Source of the DNA: JBJXGE01 sp046154185
Lineage (GTDB): Bacteria; Planctomycetota; UBA8108; UBA1146; JAJFFE01
Assembly (NCBI GenBank): GCA_046154185.1
Contig: JBJXGE010000031.1
Location: forward strand, 1 to 35,926
Reading direction: 5' to 3'
Length of the DNA stretch: 35,926 bases
Shown here in pieces: positions 33,046 to 35,926 of this stretch (its first letter is position 1; the number at the start of each line of letters is the position of its first letter). Position numbers and translations under genes: made by a program. Under the pieces are notes generated by a model. That model was not told where the DNA came from. It saw only the letters and a program-made list of their open reading frames with translations, and made no database searches.

Positions 33046-33565
33046 CCAACTTCACGATTTGAATCTCCTCGACCGGTCGATCGGCGCCGGTCGTCTCGAC
33101 CTTCCCGATGCGCGCGACGACATCGAGCCCTTCGATCACTTTGCCGAACACGCTGTGACGATTATTGAGATGCGGCGTCGCCGCCAGCGTGATGAAAAAC
33201 TGGGAGCCATTGGTGCCCGGCCCGCTATTCGCCATCGACAGAATTCCCGCGCCGCTGTGCTTGAGCTCCGGCCGAAATTCATCGCCGAATTTGTAGCCCG
33301 GACCTCCGCGACCGTTGCCGTCGGGGCAACCGCCCTGAATCATGAAGCCGTCGATCACGCGATGAAACACGAGCCCATCATAGAACGGTCCCTTGCGCGC
33401 GGACTCCTGCCGACCTTCCGCGAGGTTGACGAAGTTCCACACGGTTTCAGGACACTCGCGCACGTGGAGTTCGACCTTGAACTGGCCGGCCGTCGTTTCG
33501 AAACGCGCGACCAAGCGTTCCACCGGCTCTTTGTAATCGCACTTTGCGACCTTGCTGCCAAACAT
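33014..33565 (-). CDS. Cyclophilin-type peptidyl-prolyl isomerase
   Basis: The 183-residue product has the cyclophilin core: FHRVIDGFMIQGGCPDGNGR with the catalytic Arg, GILSMANSGPGTNGSQFFIT with Met, Gln and Phe of the active site, HLNNRHSVFGKVIEGLDVV with the conserved His. It lacks a signal peptide, so it is cytoplasmic. An N-terminal extension of about 20 residues is not conserved. It follows the NADH dehydrogenase gene after three bases on the same strand. The end overlaps the metallophosphoesterase end by 32 bases. Confidence 0.95.
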   Translation of the reverse strand: MFGSKVAKCDYKEPVERLVARFETTAGQFKVELHVRECPETVWNFVNLAEGRQESARKGPFYDGLVFHRVIDGFMIQGGCPDGNGRGGPGYKFGDEFRPELKHSGAGILSMANSGPGTNGSQFFITLAATPHLNNRHSVFGKVIEGLDVVARIGKVETTGADRPVEEIQIVKLVIERPAPAKK

Positions 33566-33568
33566 GAA

Positions 33569-34909
33569 TCAGTCCTTTCGCGCACCGCTTCGCGGAGACG
33601 GCCAACGCGCCATTGCCTCGCGGTCGGCGGAATGTGGCGCTTGCCCAAGGATGAGCCGCGCGCCGCGTTTGAAGCGCACATAGGACCACATCCACTGGAT
33701 GAGCACCAGCAGACGATTGCGGAAACCAATCAAGAAAAAGATGTGCACGAAACACCACATCAGCCACGCCAAAAAACCGGAGCAACGCAGCTTGCCGCGC
33801 TCCGCCACCGCCGCCGCGCGTCCGAGCGTCGCCATGCTGCCTTTGTCGACGTAGTGAAACGGTCGCCGCGGCTCGCCGCGCAAGTCGCGCAAGATATTTT
33901 CCGCCGCCGCGTTTCCTGCTTGGATCGCCGCCGGCGCTTGACCCGGCACCGGCGTTTTTCCATCCGCGCGGAGCACCGCCGCTTGATCACCGACCACGAA
34001 AATGTCCGGCGCGCCCGGCAAACTCAGATCGCGTTCGACGCGCACCCGCCCGGCGTGATCGAGCTCGGCGCCGAGTGTGGCGCTGAGGGCCGCGGCGCGC
34101 ACGCCCGCGGCCCACAACACCGTGCGCGCGCGCACGAACTCGCCGCCGTGCAATCGCACGCCATCCGGCGTGATGTCATCGACGAGTTTCGATGTCCAAA
34201 TCGTCACGCCGAGTCGCTCGAGGCTGCGCGCGGCCGCGCGCGAGAGAGTTTCGCTAAAACTCGGCAGAATCCGCGGCCCGCCCTCGATCAGGATCACGCG
34301 GGTGCGACTCGGGTCGACGCGCCGAAAATCGCGACTCAATGTGAAGCGGCTGATTTCGCCGAGCGCGCCCGCGAGTTCCGCGCCGGTGGGACCGCCGCCG
34401 ACGACGACGAACGTGAGCAGCTCACTGCGGCGATTCGCATCCGGCTCGAGTTCCGCTTCCTCAAAGGCCGTCAACACGCGGCGGCGAATTTCCGTCGCGT
34501 CTTCGATGCTCTTGAGCCCGGGCGCGTACGACTCCCAGTGGTCCTTGCCGAAGTAACTGTGCGAGGCGCCGCACGCGAGAATGAGCGAGTCGAAGTCGAC
34601 CGGGCCGTGACTCGTCAGCAGGCGCTTGGCGTCGCGTTCGACACCGACGACGTCGACGAGACGCACTTCGATATTGCGAAAGCGCCGCAACACGCTGCGG
34701 ATCGGCATCGAGATGTCGGCCGGACTGAGTCCCGCCATCGCCACCTGATATAAGAGCGGTTGAAAGAGATGATGGTTGCGACGATCGAGAACGATGATTT
34801 CGAGCCGCGGGCCGCGCGCACGCCCCAGCCGCAGCGCGGCGTGGAGTCCCGCGAATCCGCCGCCGACGATCACCACGCGGTGCGGCCGTGCCGTCAGTTC
34901 GCTCGTCAT
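33569..34909 (-). CDS. ndh: Type II NADH:quinone oxidoreductase (NDH-2)
   Basis: The 446-residue product passes electrons from NADH to quinone without pumping protons. It has the FAD loop VVIVGGGFAGLHAALRLG, NHHLFQPLLYQVAMAGL, the NADH loop VVVGGGPTGAELAGALGE, VLWAAGVRA, and VVGDQAAV near the FAD ribityl site. The C-terminal amphipathic/hydrophobic segment WLMWCFVHIFFLIGF, then IQWMWSYV, is the membrane anchor. ATG 34909 is set by the FAD motif and family length; the open frame upstream is not homologous. It shares a transcript with the cyclophilin gene. Confidence 0.9.
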   Translation of the reverse strand: MTSELTARPHRVVIVGGGFAGLHAALRLGRARGPRLEIIVLDRRNHHLFQPLLYQVAMAGLSPADISMPIRSVLRRFRNIEVRLVDVVGVERDAKRLLTSHGPVDFDSLILACGASHSYFGKDHWESYAPGLKSIEDATEIRRRVLTAFEEAELEPDANRRSELLTFVVVGGGPTGAELAGALGEISRFTLSRDFRRVDPSRTRVILIEGGPRILPSFSETLSRAAARSLERLGVTIWTSKLVDDITPDGVRLHGGEFVRARTVLWAAGVRAAALSATLGAELDHAGRVRVERDLSLPGAPDIFVVGDQAAVLRADGKTPVPGQAPAAIQAGNAAAENILRDLRGEPRRPFHYVDKGSMATLGRAAAVAERGKLRCSGFLAWLMWCFVHIFFLIGFRNRLLVLIQWMWSYVRFKRGARLILGQAPHSADREAMARWPSPRSGARKD

Positions 34910-35072
34910 AGGTATCGAGCGCTCGTAATCAAACGCGTGTGGGGCGCATCGCGCGCGGCGACAACCGGTGATTCGCGCCGCGGCGCGCTGCGTCGACTCG
35001 ACAAGATTCGCATGGCGCCCCATGCTCTGCGGCCACGGCGCTGAAGGCAAGGCCTCAGAGAAAGGACACCAA

Positions 35073-35594
35073 GTGAAAACTAAGTCAAACCCGCGCGTGT
35101 TGATTTTCGTCGCCGACGAGTATGAAGACCTCGAAGTGTGGTATCCCAAACTGCGACTGCTCGAGGCCGGCGCCAGTGTCGTCTTGGCGGGGCCCGAGGC
35201 CGGCCGTCGGTACGTCGGCAAACACGGTTATCCGTGTGTCAGCGATGCCGCGATCGACGCGATCGCGAGCACGGAATTCGATGGCGTCGTGCTCGCCGGC
35301 GGTTGGATGCCGGATAAGTTGCGACGCGACCCGCGCGTGCGCGCGGCGATTCGCGAATTCGATGCCGCGCGGAAACTCATCGCCGCGATCTGTCACGGCG
35401 GTTGGCTGGCCATCAGCGCCGACGTCTATCGCGGGGTCCGCGTGACGGGCTCCCCCGGCATTCGCGACGACCTCGTCAACGCGGGCGCGCAGTTTGAGGA
35501 CGCGGCAGTCGTGGTCGACCGCCACCACGTGACGAGCCGACGCCCCGACGACCTGCCCGCGTTTATGACCAAAGTGCTCGAGTTCCTCGGCTAG
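35073..35594 (+). CDS. DJ-1/PfpI family protein
   Basis: The 173-residue product has the PfpI fold: an acidic ADEYEDLE loop with the conserved Glu, FDGVVLAGG, and the nucleophile elbow AAICHGGW with Cys107-His108. The usual G(Y)P...SDAAID segment is present. Members act as proteases, glyoxalases or deglycases; which one cannot be told. A GTG start at 35073 has AAAGGAC six bases upstream. The TAG stop at 35592-35594 overlaps the first bases of the inverted-repeat element that follows. Confidence 0.9.
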   Translation: MKTKSNPRVLIFVADEYEDLEVWYPKLRLLEAGASVVLAGPEAGRRYVGKHGYPCVSDAAIDAIASTEFDGVVLAGGWMPDKLRRDPRVRAAIREFDAARKLIAAICHGGWLAISADVYRGVRVTGSPGIRDDLVNAGAQFEDAAVVVDRHHVTSRRPDDLPAFMTKVLEFLG

Positions 35595-35759
35595 TGCCGT
35601 GTCAGGCAACCTTGGCCCGCTAGGTTCGAGGCAACTTGGGTTAGGCTTGGTCGCGAGCGACCGAGCGAAACCGGAGGATTTCGCGACGGAGGAGCGAGCA
35701 AGAGTGACCCGAGGCTGCCTGCCCGGACAAAGAGGGTCAAACTTGCCTGACACGGCACT
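35593..35759. repeat. REP/MITE-like element, copy 1 (complete)
   Basis: This 167-base unit is bounded by perfect 17-base inverted ends, AGTGCCGTGTCAGGCAA at 35593-35609 and its complement at 35743-35759. Internally it has a GGTCGCGAGCGACC palindrome. No transposase is encoded. The sequence resembles GTGTCAGGCAC-type repeats seen in planctomycete and other genomes and associated with REP transposases, as I remember it. It begins inside the stop codon of the PfpI gene. Confidence 0.75.
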
Positions 35760-35776
35760 AGTGCCGTGTCAGGCAA
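35743..35776. repeat. 34-base perfect palindrome at the junction of the two copies
   Basis: TTGCCTGACACGGCACT is followed directly by its reverse complement. It arises from the right end of copy 1 abutting the left end of copy 2, and could form a cruciform or a strong RNA hairpin. Confidence 0.9.
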
Positions 35777-35926
35777 CCTTGGCCCGCTGGGTTCGAGGCA
35801 ACTTGGGTTAGGCTTGGTCGCGAGCGACCGAGCGAAACCGGAGGCGACCTGCCTGGTCGTTGAGGATTTCGCGACGGAGGAGCGAGCAAGAGTGACCCGA
35901 GGCTGCCCGGACAAAGAGGGTCAAAG
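35760..35926. repeat. REP/MITE-like element, copy 2 (cut by window end)
   Basis: It repeats copy 1 almost base for base in the same orientation. It differs by a 21-base insertion after ACCGGAGG (containing the hairpin CGACCTGCCTGGTCG), by loss of TGCC near GAGGCTGCC, and by a few single bases. The window ends before the right inverted end would appear, about 17 bases short by comparison with copy 1. Confidence 0.8.

Noticed and set aside
32849..34753. 634-codon plus-strand frame over the cyclophilin and NDH-2 genes
   Set aside because: Its composition is that of an antisense shadow and both minus-strand genes are clearly real.
35591..35914. Short open frames within the terminal repeat
   Set aside because: They are translations of the repeated element, duplicated with it, with no ribosome site.
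1..35926. CRISPR array, tRNA, rRNA or integrase
   Set aside because: None seen: no regularly spaced direct repeats, no tRNA-like cloverleaf and no recombinase motif in any open frame.

Overview
The window looks like chromosomal DNA of a high-GC Gram-negative bacterium, most likely a member of the Planctomycetota or a close relative. This rests on a secreted protein ending in two dockerin/EF-hand-like repeats of the kind common in planctomycetes (9079-10419), a giant DUF5117-type secreted zinc protease (28928-31726), dense coding with frequent TTG/GTG starts, and a mosaic of short operons with no phage or IS genes. The taxonomic call is inference; no rRNA or tRNA gene was found.

Left part (1-7.5 kb): the end of a gene of unknown function is followed by an actin-like ATPase that closely resembles the magnetosome filament protein MamK. 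Next come the shikimate genes aroE (minus) and aroD (plus), a small Lys/Arg-rich protein with its own promoter-like sequence and strong terminator, and a minus-strand group dapB / Lon-N-domain protein / polytopic membrane protein.

Middle part (7.5-15.3 kb): small hypothetical and exported proteins, the dockerin-bearing secreted protein, an exported protein with a poly-Asp tail, a mazG plus beta-CASP metallo-beta-lactamase pair, a Mak-like ROK sugar kinase and a SAM methyltransferase.

Phosphate block (15.3-22.1 kb, all minus): phoB-phoR-pstS-pstC-pstA-pstB-phoU, a complete phosphate sensing and high-affinity uptake set, with 4-base start/stop overlaps between pstC/pstA and pstA/pstB.

D-amino-acid block (22.9-28.8 kb, all minus): a DUF1611/DgcN-like protein, an enolase-superfamily epimerase (DgcA or dipeptide epimerase type), an N-acyl-D-amino-acid deacylase, a beta-lactamase-fold lipoprotein and a GluQ-RS-like enzyme lacking its zinc cysteines. 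The genes overlap or lie within 12 bases of each other, so they look like one transcript. The first three enzymes fit D-glutamate or peptidoglycan-peptide salvage.

Right end (28.8-35.9 kb): the zinc protease with a textbook terminator, a metallophosphoesterase, a cyclophilin and type II NADH dehydrogenase pair, and a DJ-1/PfpI protein. The stop codon of the last gene lies inside the edge of a tandem pair of 17-bp inverted-repeat-bounded elements that runs off the window.

The most notable items are the MamK-like actin without other visible magnetosome genes, the DgcN/DgcA/D-acylase operon carrying a zinc-less GluQ-RS, the basic HTH-like small protein, and the terminal REP/MITE-like repeat.
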